A DNA stretch of 64,000 bases from NCBI RefSeq assembly GCF_015832195.1, contig NC_052045.1:4340001-4404000 (forward strand). The letters run 5' to 3'. The translations under genes were made by a program, and so were the position numbers. The notes beneath the pieces were generated by a model. That model was not told where the DNA came from. It saw nothing but the letters and a program-made list of their open reading frames with translations, and did no database searches. Shown here piece by piece: positions 51,009 to 62,760 of this stretch. The stretch comes from Motacilla alba alba. Lineage: Eukaryota > Chordata > Aves > Passeriformes > Motacillidae. The stretch's first letter is position 1. Each line of letters begins with the position of its first letter.

Positions 51009-53087
51009 GAACATGAAATTAAGAAGGCAGGAATTGCCTCTGGAGAGATCCAGTTTCCAAGCAGCATTATGTGTTGGAAGTGTACTTGTATTTTCCTGCA
51101 CAGAATAAATATTAGCACAGCAAAATGCATGGAGCTTGTTCACATGATTAGGTTGTTTAGGAATGGAGATCTTGAGGAGAAGCATGCTGAGGCTGTGACT
51201 ACTCAGATTTATATATTTAAAGCATCTTCTCTCTACATCATCTTAGTGTTTAAGGAAAATTATGTTTTAAATCCACACAAGCCCACTATCGTATACCTCA
51301 CAGCCTTGTAAAATTCAGCAGCAAGTTTTGCTCAAGTGATTTTGTTTATCTTGGAGACTCAGGCAATTAACTAAATGACCAAGTGTGTTATTTAATCAGT
51401 GACAAGTGCTGCAGCTCTTGCTAAAAGAGCTGGAGGTGGTAATGAAAAGCCAGAGTTTTTCAGAACTGTTCCCTCACACCTTTCTCTGCATATTGGAGAT
51501 CAAAGAGCCTCCAGAGCCTTTTTCCAAGCAGCTTTCTGGAGGCTGCAGGGAGAACTGGATCATAATCTTCAGGCTCTTTTCTGCCCTGAACTGTTTCTGT
51601 GTGCTGAGGATATTGGATGTTTAAAGCCTGAATACCTGAGCACATTGATTGCATTTTCTGAGACCAGCAACAGAATCATTAAAATGTGGTTTATTGGAGC
51701 CAAGCAATTTTGGTAGTATATTTAAAATAGTGCTATTTGCACAGGGACATTTCCTTTCCAAAAACCTGGGAGAATCAAAAGAAAACTATGTTTGAGAAGA
51801 CAGCAAACACCAAATAAACAAACGAGCAAAAAAATGGGTATAAGTTATCCACATATGCATGTGATTTTGCATTTCATAGCATCTACATTATTCTCTTCAT
51901 TCATTGCCTTAAAAACCAAGAGAAACGGGGTTGAAGCCAACAAGGTATGAAAAGAAAAACCTGACCCATTTATTTTCAGTGAAGTTAATTGTAAAAAGTC
52001 AATTTAAACAACCTGATCACTGGGTAAATCATGAAGGTCTGGTGGTGTAAATGCACAATAATGGTAGCACAGCCTGTGGGACACTTTGCAGGGACACAGC
52101 CCTGACCAAGGCACTGCTGGGTTGCCACTACCCCACTGTGAGAGTGGCTGCTGAGCCACTGGGATGTGACAGGGCTGCTGAAAGCAATTTTTGTGTGTAA
52201 CCCTCTGGACTGGACTGAAATGAGCTGTGAAAGCCACCTAAATGTGCACTTTATCTGTCAGCCCCAAGGATCCAGGTGAAGGTTGGTAAGTGTGTCCTCA
52301 CAGCATTCCTGCAGAGCCTCTCCCATGGAAATGCCTCTGGAAAGGCAGCCTTGCATGTCTTTGCTCTCAAAAGAGGGCAGCACAAGGAGCCCTTGCTCTG
52401 CTGAGCTGGAGACTGCTCAGAATTCCCTCACTGACTTTCCCTGGGAAGCTGACAAGGAACATCAGCACAGACCCCCTCAGCTCCACCTCTTCCCTTCCTC
52501 CTGCTGTGGGTTTCCACTCTTCCCATGGATATTTTATGTGAATATTCCAGCTCTCAATTTGTGCCAGCATTTCCAGTCATCCCCTCTTCCAGATGAATCA
52601 ACCAAAAGACCATTTTATGTCCTGGGACCTGGTCAGACTTGAAGTTCCCACCAGCAGGACTGGCTACTCCCAGTGTTAGGGAGGACACTGCAAAACTCGT
52701 GGAGAGCCCTCAAGACTGAAGGTTCATTAGAAGAACAAAATAAATGCCAGGATCATCTAAATGCATTAAGATCTGTGTCCAGAGTTGGATGTGGAATTCA
52801 GGGTGTTTCAGTGGCACATTAAGAGGCACCAACAGGTGGATTGACCATGTTTCCATCAAGTCTCTTTATCCTCTTTCAAAGGTTATTCATCCTTCCCCCA
52901 TCACACTTCAAGGTGATGGCTTTTCCTTAACTAGACTCTCAAAAAAGAAAAAAAAAAAAAACAGGTTAAACCCCTACTATGGGTTAAACTCATTTAGAGT
53001 GTCTAAACTGATCCAGAGAATTTTTAGAATTGACTTTCCACAGGAGCAGATCCTGAAGACATGCAGCTGCTTGTGAAAACTCTGGTC
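51009..53087. other. Intron sequence without recognised genes
   Basis: Nothing was recognised except an A-rich run at about 52938-52962. ORFs of up to 119 codons lack motifs. Confidence 0.55.
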
Positions 53088-53150
53088 ATGGAATCATCGG
53101 GGTTGGAAAAGACCTCAGAACCACCGAGCTCTCCTCAGCTGCTGTGAGCC
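53088..53150 (-). mobile_element. Short CR1 LINE terminal fragment
   Basis: TCATGGAATCATCGGGGTTG followed by GAAAAGACCTCAGAACCACC matches the reverse complement of the last part of an avian CR1 3' end. Only about 60 bases are recognisable. Confidence 0.8.
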
Positions 53151-54038
53151 AGCAGTATTTACATGGAATGTGGGTCCCTGAGACACTAATGTGCTTTTTA
53201 ACGCTCTGCCTCCCATTTGAAAGGTTGCATGTCAATCAGTGTGCCTGTTGGAAATAGAATATATCCAGATCATTTTTCCTTAGTGAGCCCGCTTTAGTTC
53301 TTTGGTTCGTTCCTGAGAGTTTGAGTTGGGAAGGCTTCTCCTGTGAAACAGTGGACTGAAAGGCTGGGAAGTTGTCTCAGTAAATTCTGTCCTGATGGAA
53401 GTTACCAACAGATGAAGGCAGACATTGTCAGCTGCTGTTCTGGTTTTATTAAACACAGTTGTCTCTGACTGCCCTCAGTATCAGGTAAATCATTCTTTTC
53501 CCAGTTCAGGGCTCAGAACTTAATGCAGCAGTATAAATTTAGGCTTTTGCTGCATGACCTTCTGTCAGTTCTTTTCCAGTTGCAAACATAATCCTGTTAG
53601 AATCCCCCAGGTGCACAGCCAAGATCTCACCCCCATGACCTAATCTTGCTTTTTCTGTGCTTCTCCTTCAGTATTTTATTGATTACTGTGTCAATGTTTG
53701 AGATTCCCACCTTTCAGTCATTCATTACGCATCTGCTTCTCTTTAGTTATTCTAAATAATTATTTAATATTTTCCTTTTTCTGGGCAGATGTTTCTGGCT
53801 TTACTACCTTCATTTTTCTGGAAAAATGCCAGATACCTCTCTCCTCTGTAGTGTCTATTTTCTTTCCCCTGAAAACACCCGGGCTGGATGCTTTGCTTGC
53901 CGCAGTGATCTTGATGTGAACTGATTGTCCTTCATTAAGTGCACTGACTTTTGCTTCCAGCTCCAAAGTGGAAGGTGCTCACTTTGTGTGGGGCTCAGGC
54001 CAGGGGAACCTGAGCTGAAGCTCACATTTGCTGTGTGA

Positions 54039-54074
54039 TCAAGACCCTGAACATCCCTTCAAGACCCTGAAACC
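54039..54074. repeat. 20-bp tandem duplication
   Basis: TCAAGACCCTGAA is repeated with a 20-base period at 54039 and 54059. Confidence 0.85.
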
Positions 54075-55178
54075 AAGTTTCAGGTGCATCTAAAAACCAT
54101 TTACAACTTTTCTTATCTACAGATGGAAACACCTGTCTGGGTTCTAGAAGCGGAAGTTTTAAAGAAAACTGTTGGAAGGGCTGTGAGATAAACCCTTTTT
54201 TGTCCTATAATTCCAATTTCTGCTGTAGCCTGACAGTACTTCCCACTGTCACTGCCACTCACGTGCAATCCCATGAGCTCCTTCTTTGCAGACACTGAAT
54301 TCTTTGAATTTTGGTACAATAGCCGACCTCTTGGCAGCTGTAGACGCCTGTTATTAAGAGAGATGATTCTCTGAATATTCCTCTATAGAGAGAGAGGGTT
54401 TTGAGTGGCTGTGATTTGCATAGCATGTGCTGATGTGCAGTTTGCTGTCCCAGGGAACGATGCTCCTTTGTGTGTGGGAGAACACAGCTGACAGCAACAG
54501 CAAAGGCTGCAGCAAAGCCTGAATGGCTCCCACACCCATGGCAGGAAAAATCCCCTGCCATTTGGAGTGGCAACTCAGCTTTTGGTTGGTTTGGTTTGGT
54601 GTAAATTAATTTATAGATTAATCAATTTATGGATCTATTTTCACAAAGCTCCTGTATGCCCCAGTCTGTTCTAGTCACCCACTTTCTGTCACAAGCTTCT
54701 CGAGGTGTCTGGGCTCAGGAAACTCCACTCATTATTTGCTTTCATTTTACAAACAGCTGTGACATTAAAAGACATTCTTTTCATCCACCTCGTTTTCAAA
54801 GATTTTCTGTGCCCTCAGAGCTTAGTTAGGGATTCAATATATTTTTAGAGAGCACTACTCTCTAATTCTAACACTTCCTGCCCACACAAAATGAACTATT
54901 GCTTCATGGGCTTCCTGATTTGCTTCCTCTAGAGTAACTCGATGTCCTCCAATGATGGAATATCATCATTTGAGCCAAACTGAGCCTTCTCCCACACACA
55001 GGCATTCCATAACCATAATGGAAATACTTCTATGAAAATATTTGAGATTGGTTATTTACTAAAGGGAGAAATATTCCTTCTTTATGGGTGCAGTCAGAAG
55101 TTTCCAATATTTGATACTCTCAGTGGTCATTTTGTCCATCAGAGGATCTTTCAGGCAAGACTTTGAGGGAATACAGGC

Positions 55179-55213
55179 ATTTTATTTATTCCATTTTACA
55201 TTTTATTTACTCC
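55179..55213. repeat. 20-bp period duplication
   Basis: CATTTTATTTATTCC at 55179 is repeated as CATTTTATTTACTCC at 55199. Confidence 0.8.
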
Positions 55214-58200
55214 AACTCTCATAATTCTTATGATTTCAAAGTTACTCACAGAAACATGGAAATCAAAGGCAACTGGAAGAGACAAATGCACTTTATTCTT
55301 CTACAGAACACGGCACCTATGGGGATAAACTAAATGTGACCCTGAGTGCTGTCAAGACAAATTAACTGGTCAAAACCCATTTGAACAAATTCAAATTTAA
55401 ACTGTGCAAAACTACAAAGAGAGGTCTCTCCACTGTCATACTTAACATTTAGACCTCCAATGTTTAAGGAGCCACATGTACCTTTAATTTTTTTTTTCCT
55501 AAAGGACAAACTTATTTTAAAAATAAACATTAATATCTGAAGCATTACTGAATTCTTGCCAGCAGCCAGAAAGAGCTTAAAAAGTCAGGGGAAAAAAGGA
55601 CTTCTTTTGAGATGGAAATTAACTCAGTAAAAATGATCAGATCTGCCAAACTGGTAACGTGATGACTGGGAATTTCAGTGGTAAGCAAAACCAGTCTTCA
55701 TTTTTCAGGCAGATAACCCAAATGTCAAAGGATTGGATGAAATCACAGCTACTTCTTTGGAGTGAAGTCCTGCTGGTGAGAGAGGTGACTCCTCACGCAA
55801 AAAAGCCCAGCCTATATTCTGAAAACTGGCCAAGTCATCCTTGTCAAATTCAATGTGAATTGTAGATGTTCCTAATTGAGCCAAATTAATTCAAGAATTA
55901 ACACCCCAGTGAAGATGTTGTAGACACTCAGTGGGAGCCACTGACCACAGCAGTGCACCAGATGTATCTGAGGTAAACAACACAGAAAAGCAAACAACTG
56001 GATTATAATTCTGCTGAAGGTTACTGTTAAATCTGGGCTTTTTTCCTTCTGGAACTGAAAAATTATGTGGGAGCGTTTTCTATTCAGGAAAAGGCACATC
56101 TTGAAAACCCATGGACAGGAGTACATTCTGTCATTTGTGTGTCTGAACTGACCTTCCCTGGCCTTGTCATCTGTCAAAAGGGACACCCAGAAGTGTCTGA
56201 GGAACCACCAGAGAACCAGCCAGAGGCTGCCCTGGCCCTGAGAATTGTTCTGTGGGATTTGAAATCCACTTTTTCAGCACAGACAAGTTATTTTGAGCAG
56301 CAGTTGCTCATCTGTGCCTCCCCTGGTGCTGCCTGTGTCGTTCCTTTTTGCAGCCTCACCCCTAAAAGCCCCTTTGCTGCCGGCATCGACTCTGCCTCTC
56401 CCCAGAGCTCTGCGCTCCCACTTCCGTGACACTCAGCACAGCAACCCCTCCTGCAAAGTGCAGGGCCATTTATAATTCATGTATTTGCCTCTCAGAACAA
56501 CCACGGGGTTTTTTGAGGTCCTGTTCTCACTCCAAGCTTCGTGCCTTGGTCAAGGGAAATCCACTTTGCCTGGACTTTGGTGCATTTCTGCAGACCTTCG
56601 TGAACTGGTGATTACAGGAGTTGATTCAGCTTCAGCTGAACTCTGAATTCAGCTGCTGAACTCAGGAGGAGCAAGATCAGGCATTTTAGGAAGAGAACAT
56701 GCCCATCAGCCTGCATTTAGGGAGTACTCTGAGATGCTGCTTCCTGTGTTTGAAGCACTCCCTCTTCTGAGACAAAATGTACTGAGGAACGAGCCCTTGA
56801 AACTCTGTGCAAAATAAACAAATAGTCTTCTGGAATCAAACTAGTTCCCATTTTGTTCCTTTTTTTCCTCCCTCTTAATTGCTTACTTCCATTTTCTTCT
56901 GATGGAACACTTAAAATGGAGCTGTTGGTTAGAAATTCAGAAAACTGAAGTGAAAATTGTGTAACTCAGACTGTGTTTAGTGCTCCACACTCTCATTGTG
57001 CCTTTTAATTTTGTAACAACCATTAGTGGAAGGGCTGACAAATGGTAGAAACCTGGGAAAAGAAGTGTCAGAATAATTTCTTGCTCTTCTCTTTCTTTTC
57101 CCCAACGAACGAAGTCTGTGAGATTACATCAGCTGGGAAAAAATAGAATCAAGAGGGAGAGATGGGATGGAAATTCCTATGAAATCTATTCTGTGATTAG
57201 AGGTATCATGAAGTGGATGAAGAAACACAGGGGATTGCCTGGAGTTTTCTTTGAACTCAGAGGCATCAACACATGGCAGTGCAGACAGCTGCACGCTGTG
57301 AAGTGGCAATCTTTTCTGATATATTTATTACAGAAAAAGGAAAAATATATTATATGTACTTCTTCAAGTAAAAAAGAGACAGGCTGAGTAGTGTGTTTTG
57401 AACCAAGACACAAAACCAGTGTGTTCTCTAGATTAATGAGCTAATAAAAATCTATAATGCAGGGAGTACCAAGAGAGAAACCAGCAAATTTTACATATTC
57501 TGTTAATGTCTAACACTGAGTGGGATTTTGTGTCTCAAAGATCTGTGCAGTGCAGGACTGAAAAGAAATTGAGCATAGAATTTTCACCCTATTAAATTGC
57601 AAAACGGAATATTTCTGTGTCTAGGGCTGGTTATGAAGAGATTGTTCTCCCCTCCATGGGAAACATGAGGGTGGAACAATTGGCAAAGTTCTTGGCAATA
57701 TGAAGCAAGAGCCACTGAAATCATTCTGGTTTTGGACATCACTCATGGCTTTAATTTTGGGAGTTCCACACCTGGAATTAATGCACCAAGAGACCATTAT
57801 TTGCACTGTCTCCGTGGTGATCAAATGTGCTGTTCACTGGAAATAGGAAAGTCACCTATCCTGGCCCTGAGAACAAGGTCCCCTGGCTCTGTTTCACCTC
57901 CTGAGTCCCTTCCAAAGGGCACAGAGCTCTCCCACTATCCCAAATTCATGTGGCCCAGGAGCTCTAGCTGTGATCCTCAGGTGGCACCCAAGCAAAGAGT
58001 ATCAGAGTCTATCATTAATTACCTGTGCAGGCTTTAGAATTCCTGCTTGGGATTTGTCACAGTGTCAGATTCTCAACGTAGAAAGAGAAGTTTGACTGAG
58101 GAGATGCACTGCTCCCCTAGAATAATTTCCTGCCTAAAATTCATTCTTTCCTTCCAAAAAAGCCTATCAAAAAGGGACACTAGAGAGTTTCGACAAAGCC

Positions 58201-58713
58201 GATGACAGTCAGAGCTTTTCCAGGGAGTTCTGTGGCAGAAAATTCTTCATTTTGCTGCAATTCCCCTTTGCGGTGCTTACATTTATTGGCTTAGTCTGCT
58301 TGAGGAAGGTTTTTTGGTTAGTTTTTGATGTTTGTGTGATCTTCGCAACTCCAGTTTTTGAGAGTGATCAACATTCCAGGCCAGCACTTTCTGCAGTCTC
58401 CGTCAAAGACCGAGCTCTATCCTTCCCAAAGAGCTGGCTGCTCAAACGCCACGTTCCAGAATTGTCCATCTGGCTGTCTGATGTCTTCCTCAGGCTGCTC
58501 CTCCTCCTCCTTTCTCATTTCCATGCTGATATCAAGTTGGTTTTAGGGATAACATCCAAGCACATCCAGTGCTTGTGTCCTGCAAATGTGGGAGAATTGC
58601 TGCTGCTGCTCTAGAGCAGGTCCGGATTCAATGAAAGGCACCGGGATGGAGCGGGCTCTGCCGAGCCCCCAAGGTGTGCAGGGGGTGCCAAAGAGCCCAG
58701 TCCCCATCCCCAT

Positions 58714-59146
58714 CATTCCCTAGGGAGCCCATTCCCCATCCATTCCCTAAGGAGCCCATTCCCCATCCCCATCATTCCCTAAGGAGCCCATTCCTCATCC
58801 CCATCATTCCCTAGGGAGCCCATTCCTCATCCCCATCATTCCCTAAAGAGCCCCTTCCTCATCCCCATCATTCCCTAGGGAGCCCATTCCTCATCCCCAT
58901 CATTCCCTAAAGAGCCCATTCCTCATCCCCATCATTCCCTAGGGAGCCCATTCCTCATCCCCATCATTCCCTAAGGAGCCCATTCCCCATCCCCATCATT
59001 CCCTAAGGAGCCCATTCCTCATCCCCATCATTCCCTAGGGAGCCCATTCCTCATCCCCATCATTCCCTAAAGAGCCCCTTCCTCATCCCCATCATTCCCT
59101 AGGGAGCCCATTCCCCATCCATTCCCTAAGGAGCCCATTCCCATCA
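58714..59146. repeat. 32-bp minisatellite, 14 units, with 224-bp higher-order duplication
   Basis: Units beginning CATTCCCT start at 58714, 58741, 58773, 58805, 58837, 58869, 58901, 58933, 58965, 58997, 59029, 59061, 59093 and 59120. Spacing is 32 bases except for two 27-base units, one near each end. Unit variants are AGGGAGCC, AAGGAGCC and AAAGAGCC, the last sometimes with CCCCTTCC. The order of variants in 58741-58869 is repeated in 58965-59093, so seven units (224 bp) appear duplicated. There are no unique spacers, so it is not a CRISPR array. Confidence 0.95.
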
Positions 59147-59319
59147 CCCCTGCTTCATTCCCATCACCCCTGCTGCATTCTCCCTCCTTTTCCAAGCCAG
59201 CCAGGATGCCAGCAATTGCATGCTAAGGAAAACCTGACCTCAAGCTGGAATTGGTATGGCAGCAATCAATGGCAGCTCATCATTTTTATTAACTGAATTG
59301 GCTTTTCTCTTTTACTTTT

Positions 59320-59356
<37 letters not shown>

Positions 59357-60029
59357 CTTCTGTATCTGCATCTCTTGTGAGGCTGCAGCTCCTAAGATAT
59401 CTAGAATGGAGGTAATTTGAAAAACTCCACTCCTGCATTTGAAAGGAAAAACAAGTTTTTTCTTTTAAGAGGTATTGTATATTTAAATACCAAAAATATA
59501 TGTCTAATGCTTAGTTTAAGATACAAGGTTAGCTCTTGAAATGGTGAAAATGTGAATTAATGCCATTTTAAAAATTACTAAAACTGTGAAAGCCCTATTT
59601 TAATAGGAGTTTCCTGGAGTCAAGGAATTTCTGCTCCAATCATTTTTGGGATTAGAGCCAAGCTGAGCCCACAGGTGTCTGGAGGTTCTCAGGAACAGAC
59701 AAATGATCACTGCAAGAGCTCTTTGGGTTCCCTGAGCCAGGGCAGGGTTTGGCTCAGCAAGCTCACAAACTTGACTTTAACTCTTGTTCAAAAAGATCAA
59801 AAAGTGCCTTTGCCATTGGGGTCTTCAGTTCCACGAACACTGTGGATTTGTGGAGTTTGTTTGGTCATGGACACGAAAATACATGGAGCAATCCCATATT
59901 CTAGGAGGGGTCCATTCAGTGCAGGGCTGCTGATGTCACATGGTTTGAATTATCTGATAATAAAAAAGTAAAAGTGGATTTTCCTTGACATTTTATCATA
60001 TCCCTGTCCATTATTTTTCCTAAATAAAT
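59147..60029. other. Intron sequence with a T-run, no gene recognised
   Basis: The left edge (to about 59175) holds two more CCATCACCCCTGC-type short repeats. A long T-run lies at 59322-59352. Nothing else was recognised. Confidence 0.55.
59322..59352. repeat. Homopolymer run of 31 T
   Basis: An uninterrupted run of 31 T follows a T-rich lead-in from about 59303. It could be the tail of a minus-strand retroposed sequence, but no recognisable parent gene lies to its right, so a plain homopolymer is the safer reading. Confidence 0.9.
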
Positions 60030-60160
60030 TCAGAATCCCAGAACGTTTTGGACTGGAAGGGACCTTGAAGCTCACCCAGTTCCACCTTCCACTGTCCCAG
60101 GTTGCTCCAAGCCCCATCCAAAGTGGCCTTGGACTTCCAGGGTGGAGCATCCCAACAAAA
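60030..60160 (-). mobile_element. CR1 LINE 3' fragment
   Basis: CAGAATCCCAGAACG, then GACTGGAAGGGACCTTGAAG, CACTGTCCCAGGTTGCTCCA and AGCCCCATCCAAAGTGGCCT, ending near GGAGCATCCC, is the reverse complement of a CR1 3' end. Confidence 0.9.
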
Positions 60161-61564
60161 ATTCCATTGTAACTCTTCGAAAGGAAAATTTTCCAACTTG
60201 TTGCATCCCTCAAAATAAAGGAAATATCAAAGCTGAGCATGCAATGCTGGAAAAAGTAGTCTGAGTAGTAAAATGTTTCACTCTATTAAAACTTTTTTTG
60301 GTACCTCATGATAGAGGAAATTAATGTTTTTGTTGAATTTATTGAGTTTTTAATCTAGCAGTGTTTCTTCAACATAAGTAAATACACTGAAGTATTTAAA
60401 TGCTTTTGAATTCCAAGGGATTTGACACTCCCAAGTGTAATTTCAGCCTTTTAAAATTTATAAATATTTTATATAAATACAGAATATACCACAGTTTAAT
60501 TACTTAGGATGACTTATCCACTCTCTGAGAAGTTTTCTGGAATTATCATTCACTTTTACCACAGAAAAATGTTGTTATATCAAGAAAGATGATCTTTACC
60601 TCCACACTTATTTTATTTTATTTGCATCTTCTTGTTTTCCTCACCATCCTTCTCAGCCTCATCCTAATGCAAATCAAGGACCTAATTTGTATGCAATACT
60701 TTAATTTCAAGCCCTGTAAGATGACACTGTTAAATATTTGCACTGTGTATATTTACCAGCAGATTCTTCATCAGCCACCTATTTCTGCAGCAGCGAATTT
60801 CGGCTGAAGTCAACGGGCGCAGATTCCTAACTGCCACATAGAATTTCAGTTTTCTTCCTGAATGACCTGCTTAAAATAATTAGCTTTTTTCCTTATGCTG
60901 AGCTGACAGCTACCTGGGAAACAGCAGGTGCTCTCAATGTTAATAATGCTGTGCAGCCCAAGGCCCTTTTCCTTAAATTCTTAGCATAAAGAAGATTGCA
61001 GCAAAGTCATATTTGTTGAATAAATTGTGAAGATGTTTCAGCTTAACAGAATCAGAGAGGAAATCAAAATACACAAAGCAAGGAAAAGAGAATTAATATT
61101 GTATTTTCCCAGAGGCTTTGGTTCACCAAGTGCCTGGTTTGTGGTGCTGAGATCTGTAAATGATTCCTGGTTAATGCTGGGCTATGAATTAGTGATGATC
61201 CAGCAGAGGGCTTGGCTGTAGACAGGAATGTTCTCCATGGCCTAGGGATAGCTCAGTGGATGGAACATCCTCAGGGATGTTATGGAGATTTTTTGAAGGA
61301 ATTTTGAATGAGTTAGAGATGGGACCTCTGAATTATTTTCGATTATGTGGTTTATTTTTTTTGTCTTCTACATAGACAGGAAGGGTGAGTTTGGCTCCCA
61401 TCGTTACAGCATGGCTGAGAAGGTCACAAGACCTCTGGTTACAAGACTTTCTAAGGATTTATTGACCAGTAAAACACTGCCAACAAGGATATTTATGCTT
61501 TTGACCCAATCCTTAAATATTTTGTCTTATGGACTCATGCTACAGTGTAAGCTTTCTTTGCTAA
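60161..61564. other. Intron sequence without recognised genes
   Basis: AT-rich. A tRNA A-box-like string TAGCTCAGTGG occurs near 61247 without the remainder of a tRNA. The part from about 61340 may belong to the adjacent retroelement, but this cannot be shown. Confidence 0.5.
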
Positions 61565-62420
61565 TCATGTTATGACACACAAATCCTGCATGTTATGACA
61601 TACAGTACCGAATTCTAAACTCTTTGTTTGCCTTTGTAACTACTTTTACTTTTTCTGTATCTTAAACTCTAAAACTCTAAACTTTCACTTCACACATCCT
61701 CTGCTTTAACTATAAATCCACATTCTCGCTTCTAGCACCTAAGTTTGGAAGCCTTTTCCAAGGTCTCGGATCAAATCCTGGGTTTAATCCTAAGCTTTGG
61801 CTTAGAGGCCCAAAGTTCTGAGAACTCCCTGCACTTTGGATTCTAACACCTGTGTTTGGCTGGAGCAGGACACGCCTGCTCATGCTGCAGGTGACAAAGT
61901 GCTGTAGCCAAATGAGCCCCTGGCAGGGGAAAGGGCACCCACAGGAGAGACTCCCAGGTTATCTGGGAAGTTCCTGTATGGATTCAAGACGACCCCATCA
62001 TGGCAAATAATGTGCTCTGACTCCATGATTCAGAAGGCTGAACAATTGCTTTGCTAAGCTGTACTGTATTACACTAATACTATTCTAAATTAAAGAGATC
62101 CTGTACTAAAGAGTGCTATACTAAAAAAGATAGTAAAGAAAAGCCCGGGACTGTCTCCAGATAGTCAAGACGCACGTGGATCCAACTGGCCAAGGAATCA
62201 AAACAACCTTCACTGGTGTCCAGTTAACAAATTGCTTTGGGTGAACAATCTCCATAACACATTCCACACGTGCAAAACAACAGGGGCAGTGAATAGAGAT
62301 AAGAATAGTTTTCTCTTCTTCTCCGAGGTTCTCACTGCCTGCCCCAGAAAAATCCTTGGAGAACTTGTGTTTGCTGCTCTGTGTGAAGAGAGCTGGGCCA
62401 CATTCCTGCATCAAGCCACT
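61565..62420. mobile_element. LTR-retroelement-derived block (passerine-type ERV LTR)
   Basis: The part from about 61990 to 62420 resembles a common songbird LTR family. It contains ATGATTCAGAAGGCTGAACA, a run of TACTAAAG-type motifs around ATTAAAG (62089-62095), and AAAGAAAAGCCCGGGACTGT. It continues with CAACTGGCCAAGGAATCAAA, ACAATCTCCATAACACATTC, CACACGTGCAAAACAACAGG and GAATAGAGATAAGAATAG. The stretch 61565-61860 has a repeat-like character (TGTTATGACA twice, ACTCTAAAACTCTAAACT) and may be part of the same insertion. No gag or pol coding sequence was seen. Orientation and exact ends are uncertain. Confidence 0.65.
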
Positions 62421-62597
62421 GTTATCACCTTGTCTGGTTGTCCCCAGGACCATGGGGCTTCCTGCTGGCCCTTCCTTGCTGCCATGGTGTCACTCCCCCC
62501 GACACCTCCTGAGTGCTCCCTGAGCACTTGCACCAAACCTTACACCAGGTTAGAGGAGAAATCTGGGAGAAATCCTTGACTGCAGGCCCCAGCACAG
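62421..62597. other. Unassigned sequence between LTR block and CR1
   Basis: No gene was recognised. It could be the edge of either flanking element. Confidence 0.5.
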
Positions 62598-62760
62598 ATT
62601 GTCCAGAGAAGCTGTGGACTCTCCATTCCTTGTTCAGCACCAGGGTGGATGAGGCTTGGAGCACCCTGGGACACTGGAAGGTGTCCCTGCCACGGCAGGG
62701 GTGGCACTGGATAGGTTTTAAGGTCCCTTCCAACCCAAACCACTCCAAGATTCTCTGACC
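62598..62760 (+). mobile_element. CR1 LINE 3' fragment
   Basis: GTCCAGAGAAGCTGTGGACT, then GGTGGATGAGGCTTGGAGCA, CACTGGAAGGTGTCCCTGCC, AGGTTTTAAGGTCCCTTCCA and ACCACTCCAAGATTCTCTGA matches a CR1 3' end in forward orientation. A 201-codon minus-strand ORF crosses it and is not a gene. Confidence 0.92.

Larger units (their letters stand above)
53151..58713. other. Intron sequence without recognised genes
   Basis: Small tandem duplications occur at 54039-54074 (20-bp period) and 55179-55213 (20-bp period). No exon or RNA gene was seen. ORFs of about 100-120 codons have no motif. Confidence 0.55.

Noticed and set aside
58714..59146. Regular 32-bp repeats resembling a CRISPR array
   Set aside because: The repeats abut with no unique spacers, and the DNA is vertebrate. 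It is a minisatellite.
61243..61320. tRNA-like A box (TAGCTCAGTGG)
   Set aside because: No B box (GGTTCGA type) follows at the proper distance and no cloverleaf is evident.
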